Positions 53,804 to 61,155 of a DNA stretch of 64,000 bases are shown piece by piece. The DNA comes from Methylotenera_A sp963701715 (GTDB lineage Bacteria > Pseudomonadota > Gammaproteobacteria > Burkholderiales > Methylophilaceae). Position 1 is the first letter of the stretch, and each line of letters opens with the position of its first letter. A program made the position numbers and the translations under genes. The notes under the pieces are model-generated. The model was given only the letters and a program-made list of their open reading frames with translations. It did no database searches and was not told the origin of the DNA. The stretch is taken from NCBI GenBank assembly GCA_963701715.1, contig CAVPAX010000005.1:1-64000 (forward strand). Reading direction: 5' to 3'.

Positions 53804-53847
53804 TAAAAAAATACACAAGGGGCATTGGGCAAATGCCCCTTGTGTAT
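53804..53847 (-). terminator. strong intrinsic terminator after the EutBC gene
   Basis: ATACACAAGGGGCATT and AATGCCCCTTGTGTAT form a perfect 16-bp stem with a five-base loop, followed on the minus strand by a T run. Confidence 0.9.
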
Positions 53848-53855
53848 TTCATAGA

Positions 53856-56141
53856 TTACGTTGCCTGCATCAATTCTTTGAGTAATTTAACCGTCTGCTT
53901 AGCTGCATCTTCGGGTTTAGTTGCCATCGAAGAGATGCCGCATACTACTTTTACAATGTTGTGATCGCATTTCTTTTCCGCCCAGACTGATGCCTTGGGT
54001 GCTGCGATGTACACGGAGTATGCATTCTGCCCGGTGCCCGGCCGTTCTCCAATTATATGAAGAATAGCTTTGTTCTTATTCGCGTCAGATTTTCCGAAGA
54101 GAATATCACCTGCCATATATCCTGCTCTGACACGCCCGCTGGTAACAACAATATTTTGCTCTCCAACGGTTATCCCTGCATCTTTGAGCTCTTTTCGTAC
54201 CTCTTCAATATAGGGCATGAGATGTCCCTGGGCCATGATAGAGTTGGCGTTTAACCCGTCAGATATCACAATCTGCACATCAGGGTCTTTCCCTGCCCAT
54301 GAATCTCTCAGCTTTTCAAGCGTTGCCACCGACTGCTCATTAAATTGTTCGCCGGTGGTAGGCCGTACTATGTAGTTTTCACGGTCCTTTGACAGGGTAG
54401 CAAGCTGTATCGAATTGGGAATGCCCTTTATAAACTCAGGGGTAAACTCCGCCCAGATAGCTTTCTTTGCATCAGCGTAGAGTTCACGTATCCTCTTGTC
54501 CAGCCCCGGATTCAGATCCCAGATATTTTTGCCATATCCGGAGGCCAGAGGTACCTTGTTTCCGGTCTCAAGCCACGTATTATAAATAGCATCAAACTTC
54601 TGTTTGCCCTCAGCATATATTTCCTGTTCAGAGCGCTTGTCGCCTTTGGCTACGCAGAACTGATAATATACCCAGACCGGGTCGCCAAAGTGCTTGGTGG
54701 GTTTGCCGTTCTTGTCAATAACCTGAATGCGCTTGAAGAACTCCCACATGGCATCATTTACCTTGTAGCCGAATTTATTGCGGATGCGCACATGGTCCTG
54801 ATATGAAGTGGTCAGATAGCTCAGCATCGGGTCATTCCTGGTGGGAAGGGCCATGAGATAGGCGGGATTTGCCGGCATAATCTGATCCTGGCACCACTGG
54901 AGATCATCAAGGCTTACTGACATGTGCAGGGTGGAGCAGATATCAAGGCCGGAAGTGAGCCCCTGCAGCTTGCCCATTAATATATCTTCAAGACAGCAGC
55001 GCACCAGCTGTTCCTTGGTTCTGAACACTTCCGGGCCGATAAAACCGGCCACATCGTTAAAATGAGTATATGCGCCCTGTGGCTGGACTTCAGCAAGGGT
55101 CTTTTTCAGCCCGCGGGCAAACCCGTACTTGCGGGATTCAAGCACCACCATGTCCACGCCTTCAGCAGCGCCATTGGTGAAATCAGAGCCCTGGCCGGTC
55201 TCGTAATACAGCCCGTATCTCTGATCCTTGCGGGCTTTTGCATGATTGACCATTTTTTCGATGGTTACATCAAACACCTTGTTTGCCGCGTCAGTGCCTG
55301 CCAGGCTCTGGAAGAAAAAATCAACCAACTCCGGCTTTTCTTTAAAAAGTTCCCCCTGTACGTCAACATGGGATAGCACGCACCAGGGTACAGTCCCCTT
55401 TAATTTGAACGTATCGACAACATCCTTAAGGGCTGCTTCTATTTTTGCAGTGCTTTCTTTTGTCCCGTCCACCGGGTTAGTCCCGAGCACTAAATCGCCT
55501 ACCGCATAGGAGAATCCATTAAGTGTCTGCCAGATAATTTCCTCGGGATCATCGGTGGGGGAATTGGGCTGAATGCGGGCGCTCAAATAGCCTTTAGCCC
55601 CGATTTTGGTGCCGGGTAGAGGATTGAAGATTTTTTTATCTACCGCAATCAGTTCCTGGTTGCTCATGAGTTTGGGCAGGCAGCCAACCACCTCGCTGTT
55701 CATGCCGTACATGATGGCCTTGATTTCAGCTTCAGGCTTGGCGAGAAGATAGGCCTTCATCTTGCCCATGGTCCAGTCCTTAATCTTATCGTACTGGGCT
55801 GAATCAATTGACTGGGCGATAAATTTGTACAGGTCGTCATTGAGCAGGGGATGCTCGGTTATATCCTTGATGGTGGTATTCGCTAAAAGTTTGCGTGCAT
55901 TTTCTCTGCTGGCATTATCGTCGGCTCCTACGCCGATTGCCTCGTCACCCTCTTTGAAGGCATTTGCCGCACCGATTACCTGCTGATACAGCGTCTGGTC
56001 AAAGGAACCCTTAACCCGTTCAATATATTTGAAGACATCTTCACCGGGTTTGACGTCCTTAATGGCGATGGCACTGCAGTAACCCGTAAAAGCAAAAACC
56101 ACGAGGGCAATCATCGCTGTGATCGCAATTGTTCGCTTCAT
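53856..56141 (-). CDS. exported ethanolamine ammonia-lyase, EutB-EutC fusion with Sec signal peptide
   Basis: ATG 56141 has GGAGGG seven bases upstream. The 761-residue product starts with a Sec signal peptide (MKRTIAITAMIALVVFAF...CSA, cleavage near 24; no twin arginine). Residues about 30-500 are EutB: SARIQPN (Arg189, Gln191), GTNPVDG (Asn222), YYETGQGSD (Glu314), GFIGPE and SGLDICS (Asp400). By eye these match E. coli EutB Arg160, Gln162, Asn193, Glu287 and Asp362. At Glu257 an Asp (GTDAANK) is seen. Residues about 620-761 are EutC-like (VIGUID-independent landmarks: IVISDGLNAN, SGRVRAGYMAGDILFG, LHIIGERPGTG), without the usual EutC N-terminal helices. The family cleaves ethanolamine to acetaldehyde and ammonia with adenosylcobalamin. 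Export would place this in the periplasm. Psd elsewhere in the window and cobamide genes nearby fit the theme. Confidence 0.85.
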   Translation of the reverse strand: MKRTIAITAMIALVVFAFTGYCSAIAIKDVKPGEDVFKYIERVKGSFDQTLYQQVIGAANAFKEGDEAIGVGADDNASRENARKLLANTTIKDITEHPLLNDDLYKFIAQSIDSAQYDKIKDWTMGKMKAYLLAKPEAEIKAIMYGMNSEVVGCLPKLMSNQELIAVDKKIFNPLPGTKIGAKGYLSARIQPNSPTDDPEEIIWQTLNGFSYAVGDLVLGTNPVDGTKESTAKIEAALKDVVDTFKLKGTVPWCVLSHVDVQGELFKEKPELVDFFFQSLAGTDAANKVFDVTIEKMVNHAKARKDQRYGLYYETGQGSDFTNGAAEGVDMVVLESRKYGFARGLKKTLAEVQPQGAYTHFNDVAGFIGPEVFRTKEQLVRCCLEDILMGKLQGLTSGLDICSTLHMSVSLDDLQWCQDQIMPANPAYLMALPTRNDPMLSYLTTSYQDHVRIRNKFGYKVNDAMWEFFKRIQVIDKNGKPTKHFGDPVWVYYQFCVAKGDKRSEQEIYAEGKQKFDAIYNTWLETGNKVPLASGYGKNIWDLNPGLDKRIRELYADAKKAIWAEFTPEFIKGIPNSIQLATLSKDRENYIVRPTTGEQFNEQSVATLEKLRDSWAGKDPDVQIVISDGLNANSIMAQGHLMPYIEEVRKELKDAGITVGEQNIVVTSGRVRAGYMAGDILFGKSDANKNKAILHIIGERPGTGQNAYSVYIAAPKASVWAEKKCDHNIVKVVCGISSMATKPEDAAKQTVKLLKELMQAT

Positions 56142-56251
56142 ACTTTGAGCCCTCCTATATAAAATAGATTGTTCAGGTTGGTTGTGTACCCGTTCGATAA
56201 ATTCCAAGACTCATTTTTATAACTATCTGAAGCGTCTGCTTGTTCGTGCAA

Positions 56252-56286
56252 GTAAACAACCCCGCCTTTTCAGGCGGGGCGTTTAC
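56252..56286 (-). terminator. intrinsic terminator between the barrel gene and eutBC
   Basis: CCCCGCC and GGCGGGG pair around six bases, and outer GTAAAC/GTTTAC arms extend the stem. On the minus strand the flank is T-rich. It would separate the cupredoxin-barrel transcript from eutBC unless read-through occurs. Confidence 0.7.
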
Positions 56287-56322
56287 TATACACGTTTTTT
56301 TAAATCGCAGGTATCAGTCAGA

Positions 56323-57150
56323 TCAGAAAGCCACTTTAAGCGTAACGCCCCCATAGACCCAGCTGGAATTGGTATTTGAGTCGGGTCCGCGTGTTATAGC
56401 ATTAAAACTGCTCTGTCTGATGTTGGTCTGTGCATGGTTGCTCATCGGGAGTGAGTAGTTAATTGACGGTACAACAGTCACAAAGCTGTTGAGCGGAATG
56501 TTGTATGCCGCCCATATATTGGCGTCGTGCATGGCCTCGTAGTCAAACTCGGTGCTGTTGATGCTCATATAGCTGATCCATGCGCCAACGTCCAGAGACT
56601 GCTCTCCGCAGTAGCCGAGGATTTCCCGTTTGCCCGTGGAAAAGGAGTGGGATGCCCCTAAATTAATATACCAGCGCTCTCCGCCCAGGGCTATTTCCCG
56701 GTATATGCTGAGGGTCGGCTTGAGCAGCACATCAAGGCCCAGGGTGGTAAACAGTTCCTGGCTGGCCCTGGTGTACGTCGAAGGATCGATATCATAATAG
56801 ATGTAGCCGAAGGTGTAGTTCAGTTTTTTCCAGCTGTTGCTGTAGGTGAGTATCCAGTCGGTTTCCCACCATTTATTATGGGAATCTTCCCCCGGGTTGC
56901 CCTTATATGCGGTATCAAGATCGCCCCACATATTCATGCTGAACCCCTTGTAGGAAACGGTAATGGAGGGGAACATCACCAGGCTGTCTTTGCTCAGTTC
57001 ATAACCTCTCCACACATACTTTGAATAGAATGTCCAGGAGAGGTTACAGGTAGGCCGCTCCTCCTTGTCCTCCTGGGCAAGCACTGCGGTGCTGAACGAA
57101 AAAACCATAAGACTCAGCATAATTGTTAGAAGAATTTTTTTACCCATCAT
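56323..57150 (-). CDS. outer-membrane beta-barrel protein (TorF-like porin)
   Basis: The 275-residue protein has a signal peptide (MGKKILLTIMLSLMVFSFSTAVLAQ) and alternating beta strands such as LSWTFYSKYVWRGYEL and ITVSYKGFSMNMWGDLD. It ends in an aromatic residue (VTLKVAF), as expected for an outer-membrane barrel inserted by BamA. The N-terminal YVWRG motif recalls the TorF/TIGR02001 porin-like family. A second ATG one codon in is at better distance from AGGAG. A solute pore for the neighbouring periplasmic lyase is an inference from position. Confidence 0.65.
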   Translation of the reverse strand: MMGKKILLTIMLSLMVFSFSTAVLAQEDKEERPTCNLSWTFYSKYVWRGYELSKDSLVMFPSITVSYKGFSMNMWGDLDTAYKGNPGEDSHNKWWETDWILTYSNSWKKLNYTFGYIYYDIDPSTYTRASQELFTTLGLDVLLKPTLSIYREIALGGERWYINLGASHSFSTGKREILGYCGEQSLDVGAWISYMSINSTEFDYEAMHDANIWAAYNIPLNSFVTVVPSINYSLPMSNHAQTNIRQSSFNAITRGPDSNTNSSWVYGGVTLKVAF

Positions 57151-57198
57151 GTACTCCTTTCTTTGATAAACAGTTTAAACTATAATGCGCGGTTTAAT

Positions 57199-57633
57199 TT
57201 ATTCAGCGGGTTCGGCTTCAGGGGCGACGAGCAGCGTGCCGGAAAACCAGAATCCTATGGGATCATCGACGCCTGTAATCGTTGCAAACCCCAGTCCCAG
57301 CATGCTGTTGCCTTCGCTCAACGTGGTGCCTGCCAGATACATGGAAACATTACCGGTAACCTCGCCAATCGTGACCTCGAGAGCGCGATAGGTTCCGACA
57401 AAGGCCGGCGGGAAGGCAAAGTATGAGCCGATGCCGCTGCCGAAGGCAGTCAATATTAATTTACTCGTCCCGTCAAAGATCATGTCAGAGTTGATGCCGT
57501 ATCCGTCAAAGGTATACATGAAGAGCCGATAGGTCGTCCCGGCAAATTCCTGTGCTCCGGCAGTTGCCGTGAACGCGCCGAAGACCAGTGCACAACAGAA
57601 AAGCATTGCGATCAGTTTTTGTTTCTTCAGCAT
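57199..57633 (-). CDS. small secreted beta-rich protein of unknown function
   Basis: The 144-residue product follows AGGAGG at five bases and has a signal peptide (MLKKQKLIAMLFCCALVFGAF...AGA). The rest is beta-rich, with FAGTTYRLFMYTFDGYG and GTYRALEVTIGEVTGN, and ends acidic. No family is recognised. It lies between the cupredoxin-like and barrel genes with gaps of about 50-60 bases, so it should be in the same transcript. Confidence 0.55.
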   Translation of the reverse strand: MLKKQKLIAMLFCCALVFGAFTATAGAQEFAGTTYRLFMYTFDGYGINSDMIFDGTSKLILTAFGSGIGSYFAFPPAFVGTYRALEVTIGEVTGNVSMYLAGTTLSEGNSMLGLGFATITGVDDPIGFWFSGTLLVAPEAEPAE

Positions 57634-57691
57634 AGTGTCCTCCTTTTTGTTTGGTGTGTTAGTGTGTTACTGTTGGTTGCCTCTTTGTTTC

Positions 57692-58153
57692 TTACTCCAC
57701 GATTACGGTGCCCTCGAACTCCTTGGGCGATTCGATTTCACCCTTCTGCCCCGCGGCTTTCATTTTGCCGGCCCGCGTAACTTTATACTTGTAGGTTCCC
57801 CGTTCTATAAAGCAGATGCTTGCCACGGCACCGGATTTAACTTTTTTAGCGGTAAAAGCGCCCAGTGTATCTTTTTTGAAATTGACCGGGTTCTCGCAGG
57901 CGGTGGTGATTTCTTTACTGGTGAACGCGATGGAAACCGGCGCCATGGCTTCGTTAAGCCAGATTACCGTGGTTCCGATATTGACCTTCAGGGTCTCAGG
58001 GTTAACGCCATTGGGATAGTTAACCTTGATTACCTGGTGCCCGGTAACTTTCTGCTGCTGGGCTGCGCCTTCTTCCTTTGCCATGACATTGCTGTATGGC
58101 ATTAACAGTAGACCGATACATGCCGCTAATGCTAAAACTTTCATTGTCCTCAT
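57692..58153 (-). CDS. exported cupredoxin-fold protein
   Basis: The 153-residue product has a signal peptide (KVLALAACIGLLLMPYSNVMA). The domain has cupredoxin-like strands: HQVIKVNYPNGVNPETLKVN, TTVIWLNEAMAPVSIAF and ICFIERGTYKYKV. The first copper histidine of plastocyanin-like proteins is not in place (Met or Ala stands there), but a Cys (ICF) and a Met (AGKM) are. Copper binding is therefore uncertain. It is the first gene after the 260-nt leader and would be controlled by it. Confidence 0.65.
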   Translation of the reverse strand: MRTMKVLALAACIGLLLMPYSNVMAKEEGAAQQQKVTGHQVIKVNYPNGVNPETLKVNIGTTVIWLNEAMAPVSIAFTSKEITTACENPVNFKKDTLGAFTAKKVKSGAVASICFIERGTYKYKVTRAGKMKAAGQKGEIESPKEFEGTVIVE

Positions 58154-58154
58154 A

Positions 58155-58418
58155 AATTGATACCCCCTATCAGTTGTGTTGAAGTTTTTACTGCGAAATT
58201 AGTACCTCACCTTATATCGTTTCTCTTAAACGCAAGAGTTATAAAAAGTTTACCGGCCGCTGAAAAAAACAAAAAGCCGCTCTATACGTTATTAGCTATC
58301 CTTCCAGCTAATAATGAAAGCGGCACCCTTAATCCCTTAATAAACTTAAACCCTGTCTCCGGATTACTATCCATAATCATTAGCATTACCTTCCCCAAAC
58401 CATTGTTGCCGGAGTATG
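58155..58418 (-). promoter_or_regulatory. structured 5' leader of the cupredoxin-barrel operon (candidate riboregulator)
   Basis: Between the minus-strand promoter and the cupredoxin gene lie about 260 nt. The 5' part contains CTCCGG (near 58413) able to pair with CCGGAG (near 58360), bracketing GGGGAAGGTAATGC. The 3' part is an intrinsic terminator at 58262-58324, 109 bases before the start codon. This layout is that of a riboswitch or attenuator. I do not recognise a known class; cobalamin, c-di-GMP, TPP and SAM consensus elements are absent. Confidence 0.5.
58262..58324 (-). terminator. intrinsic terminator inside the leader
   Basis: GCCGCT/AGCGGC and TTATTAGCT/AGCTAATAA form a long stem with one internal bulge. 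On the minus strand TTTTTGTTTTTTT follows. Confidence 0.75.
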
Positions 58419-58423
58419 TATTT

Positions 58424-58452
58424 AATTAATCATCCTGTGTTTATATTGTCAA
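58424..58452 (-). promoter_or_regulatory. promoter for the cupredoxin-barrel operon
   Basis: On the minus strand TTGACA (58452-58447) is followed after 17 bases by TTAATT (58429-58424), or after 18 by TAATTA. The surrounding stretch 58430-58700 is strongly AT-rich and also holds the divergent promoter. Confidence 0.6.
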
Positions 58453-58621
58453 GCTTTTTCTTTAGTTTTAATATTTTAAATTTCTGTTTTATTTATAGAG
58501 CATAATGTTAAAAATTTGGAAGAATAACTAAAAATAATTTATTATACTATAATAAACTTATTTAGACTGTATTTATTGATTAAAATGATTTTCTGCTTGT
58601 GTGATTTGTGTGATATTTACG

Positions 58622-58648
58622 TTGACTGTCCAGGGCTTTTATTATAAT
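58622..58648 (+). promoter_or_regulatory. promoter for the lipoprotein-cytochrome pair
   Basis: TTGACT (58622-58627) and a perfect TATAAT (58643-58648) have 15 bases between them, which is short. A leader of about 58 nt precedes the ATG at 58713. Confidence 0.5.
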
Positions 58649-58712
58649 GGTACCAATAAAGCATTCATCTGAATGGAAGTTTTTATGTAAAAAATCTTAA
58701 CGGGGAGTCTGC

Positions 58713-59537
58713 ATGGAGAATAAACTGAACAAAACTTGCTGTGTAGCCGCAGTACTTGCATTATGTTGTATGACCGGATGCTCAATGATTGAACTGCGTT
58801 CGCCGGTGGTTATCCACACCGGGCAGAAAGCTTCGACAGAAGCAGCAGCCCCTGTTGAGACAGGGCCGGCAGGCATGGAGCAGGCTGCCGCTGAAGAAAT
58901 GAAGGGGGAGAGCACATCCCCGGCAAGCATCCCGGTTTTAACTGATCAGGAGCTCAGCGCGCGCCGGTACTCGTCACTGGGCCGCATTACTGTCACGACC
59001 CAGGAAAAAAAAGGGTTCACCAGCGAACAGGCAGAGAAGGACCTGAAGATCATGGCATTCAAGCGCTTCGGCGCCCTTGCCCAGGGGATTGCCAGAATTG
59101 AATACCAGGAGAAGTCCGGACTGTTTTCCGAAGGGAAGAATATCTACCGGGAAGCATCAGCCGAGGTTGTGACCCTGTCAGCTGCCGGGGAGTCTGTACC
59201 TGCCGGAGAGCAGGCAGCAGAAGCGCGTGACGCAGTCCCGCCCCTTGAAAAAATAGCAGTCCTCACCGCTGATGATCTGTTCAATCGCAATTTCAGGGTG
59301 CTCGGCAAGGTGACGGTACGTGATGCAACCACCGAGGGCATGAGTGAAGAACAGGCCCTTAAATCCCTGAAAATCGAGGCCTACCGCCTTTTCGGCTCCC
59401 GGGCAAAGGGCCTGAGCAGTCTCAATCTGAAAAAAGAATATCCGATCTATTTTTATAAAAAGCCTCAATTCAGCCCGCCGCCGCAAGTGGCCAAGGGCTA
59501 TAATAAAGCCACCGCGGAAGTTTTGTACTGGCCGTAA
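58713..59537 (+). CDS. lipoprotein with two copies of a small alpha-beta domain
   Basis: GGGGAG lies five bases before ATG 58713. The signal ends in a lipobox (LCCMTGC, Cys about 23). After a low-complexity Ala/Glu stretch come two homologous domains of about 60 residues: ELSARRYSSLGRITVTTQ...FGALAQGI (about 80-140) and DLFNRNFRVLGKVTVRDA...FGSRAKGL (about 190-245). Each has the pattern strand, helix with SEQA(E/L)K(D/S)LK, then hydrophobic strand, seen in RcsF- and YbjQ-like folds. Its role is unknown. The stop codon overlaps the start of the tetraheme gene (TAATG). Confidence 0.6.
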   Translation: MENKLNKTCCVAAVLALCCMTGCSMIELRSPVVIHTGQKASTEAAAPVETGPAGMEQAAAEEMKGESTSPASIPVLTDQELSARRYSSLGRITVTTQEKKGFTSEQAEKDLKIMAFKRFGALAQGIARIEYQEKSGLFSEGKNIYREASAEVVTLSAAGESVPAGEQAAEARDAVPPLEKIAVLTADDLFNRNFRVLGKVTVRDATTEGMSEEQALKSLKIEAYRLFGSRAKGLSSLNLKKEYPIYFYKKPQFSPPPQVAKGYNKATAEVLYWP

Positions 59538-59941
59538 TGCGCTATGCATATGCAAAGCTGCTGACCGGCGTGCTCGTTATATGCCTGCTTTTCAGCTGCA
59601 GCTTTTTCAACAGACCGGCTAAAATAAAAACAGGCCCGGAAGTCATGACCTTTGAAGCTGACCTCGGGCCTGTTCTTTTTCAGCACCGCAAGCACCAGCT
59701 CTATCTGAAACAGAACTGCGTCCAGTGCCACCATGCCGGAAGCGAAAAAACCCCTGCCTGCCGCAGCTGTCATAAAAAGAAAAAAGATACGGTTGAAGGC
59801 GACCCGATCTGCTTCTTTGACGTCAAGATGAGCCTGTGCCGCGGCTGCCATCAGCGGGAGCGCGACCAGGAGACCTCCTTAAAAGCCCCCATCCACTGCA
59901 GCGAGTGCCACGATACGAAAAAAATAAAGTGGAAGAAGTGA
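59537..59941 (+). CDS. tetraheme cytochrome c lipoprotein (class III-like)
   Basis: The 134-residue product has a lipobox (VICLLFSC) after a short signal and four heme motifs: CVQCH, CRSCH, CRGCH and CSECH. The early FQHRKHQ supplies axial histidines as in cytochrome c3/c7. It is translationally coupled to the lipoprotein gene by the TAATG overlap. It should sit on a membrane surface in the periplasm; its redox partner is unknown. Confidence 0.75.
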   Translation: MRYAYAKLLTGVLVICLLFSCSFFNRPAKIKTGPEVMTFEADLGPVLFQHRKHQLYLKQNCVQCHHAGSEKTPACRSCHKKKKDTVEGDPICFFDVKMSLCRGCHQRERDQETSLKAPIHCSECHDTKKIKWKK

Positions 59942-60018
59942 GCAGCAAATTTCACCGCCGAATGGCGAGGTGAGGGGGTAGAGGGTCACATCTTCATATG
60001 TCATATTTTATATTTTAT

Positions 60019-60055
60019 AAAGTTCGCCGTTTTTCGCGGCGGACTTTATTTTGTC
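60019..60055 (+). terminator. intrinsic terminator after the cytochrome gene
   Basis: AAAGTTCGCCG pairs with CGGCGGACTTT (one G-U pair), followed by a T-rich ATTTTGTC. It closes the lipoprotein-cytochrome transcript. The rest of the gap 59942-60480 holds the cobalamin riboswitch. Confidence 0.7.
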
Positions 60056-60221
60056 GGGAGAAACTGGCGAGAAAATAAAATCTGGAACTCAAGAAATCAG
60101 AAAAGTTTTCTTACTCCGAACCAAGCTACTCCGAACTGTTAATTCCCCTAACCCCCAGTCCCCAGACCCTGGCTTTCAATAGGTGTTGACACCGTAAAAC
60201 TAATGGAGTATTAATTTTAAC

Positions 60222-60383
60222 ATAAAGGTACCATTATGGTTTAAAAGGGAAGATGGTGAGAATCCATCATGGTCCCGCCGCTGTAACCGGGTACGAAATC
60301 CACTTGCGCCACTGTCCTGATTAATCAGGATGGGAAGGTGTGGAGAGTAGGATGATCCGGGAGTCAGAAGACCTGCCTTTATA
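60222..60383 (+). ncRNA. cobalamin riboswitch aptamer
   Basis: The sequence has the conserved blocks of B12 riboswitches in order: AAAGGTACC (P1 5' arm), AAAAGGGAA, GGTGAGAATCC, GCCGCTGTAACC, the core GCCACTGTCC, GGGAAGGTG and the B12 box AGTCAGAAGACCTGCC, closed by CCTTT. It lies directly upstream of cobU and should repress the cobU-bza-cobT group when cobalamin is plentiful. A terminator at 60438-60480 is the expression platform. Confidence 0.93.
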
Positions 60384-60437
60384 CATAGCAGTCGCGGAAC
60401 TCGATCCTTGCATAAAAGGGTGAAGTAAACTGGGTGC

Positions 60438-60480
60438 AACCCTCAGGTAAATAAGTATAACCTGAGGGTTTTTGTTTTTT
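60438..60480 (+). terminator. riboswitch expression-platform terminator abutting the cobU start
   Basis: AACCCTCAGGT (60438-60448) and ACCTGAGGGTT (60460-60470) form a perfect 11-bp stem, followed by TTTTTGTTTTTT that runs into the cobU ATG at 60481. The GAGGG of the 3' arm is the only ribosome-binding sequence available, 12 bases before the start. Confidence 0.85.
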
Positions 60481-61011
60481 ATGGCTGGACGAACACTCAC
60501 ACTGGTTACCGGCGGCATCAAGAGCGGAAAAAGCTCCTGGGCGCAGCAGCAGGGGGAAAAGCTCAGCGGCGCACGGGCGTTTATCGCAACCGCGCAGGCC
60601 CTTGATGATGAGATGAAAAACCGCATCGCAAAGCACCGGCAGTCGCGGGGCGACGCATGGGTAACCTTTGAAGAGCCAAAAGACCTGGTGCCATTAGTGG
60701 ATGATATCACCGGCAGGTTCGATATCATTCTGATCGACTGCCTGACTATCTGGCTGTCAAACCTGCTCACCATTTACAGTATGGATGAAGAGGCGGCAGC
60801 GCAACAGATCGTTGGGCTCAGCGCGTGTCTCAGCCGGACCGCGTCCCGGGTCTATGTCATCTCCAATGAAACCGGTATGGGGATAATACCAGCTGATCCG
60901 CTCTCACGGCTGTATCAGCGGCTTCTCGGAAGGCTGAACAGCGAAGTTGCCGCGGCAGCGGACGAAGTGTATCTCATGGTATCGGGCATCCCGGTGAAGA
61001 TAAAGCCGTGA
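60481..61011 (+). CDS. cobU: adenosylcobinamide kinase/adenosylcobinamide-phosphate guanylyltransferase
   Basis: ATG 60481 gives 176 residues. Motifs are the P-loop GGIKSGKSSWA (about 9-19), FIATAQALDDEM, ITGRFDIILIDCLTIWLSN and VISNETGMGIIP, all typical of CobU/CobP. The enzyme phosphorylates adenosylcobinamide and adds GMP, preparing it for the lower ligand. The cobalamin riboswitch directly upstream controls it. The lower-ligand genes follow, then cobT. Confidence 0.95.
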   Translation: MAGRTLTLVTGGIKSGKSSWAQQQGEKLSGARAFIATAQALDDEMKNRIAKHRQSRGDAWVTFEEPKDLVPLVDDITGRFDIILIDCLTIWLSNLLTIYSMDEEAAAQQIVGLSACLSRTASRVYVISNETGMGIIPADPLSRLYQRLLGRLNSEVAAAADEVYLMVSGIPVKIKP

Positions 61012-61140
61012 CTCGTGACTCGTGGCACGTGACCAGTGGCCCGGGAAAAACCGAGAGGCAAAAAAGTGCCGAGTGCCGAACAGCGAGCGATGAGTAACGA
61101 GTCACGGGGCACAAGTCACTAAAAAACTTAACACTCAAAA
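61012..61140. repeat. degenerate CGAGTCACG/GTGACTCG text-like repeat
   Basis: The cobU-radical SAM gap contains many imperfect, often inverted words (ACTCGTGACTCGTGGCACG, GATGAGTAACGAGTCACGG). A related stretch fills 63687-63838. Confidence 0.6.
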
Positions 61141-61155
61141 CTAAAAACTAAAACT

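Noticed and set aside
56069..56141. Tat signal peptide on the EutBC protein
   Set aside because: The n-region is MKRT with no twin-arginine motif; it reads as a normal Sec signal.
58155..58418. Known riboswitch class (c-di-GMP, cobalamin, TPP, SAM) in the cupredoxin leader
   Set aside because: None of the conserved core sequences of those classes is present.
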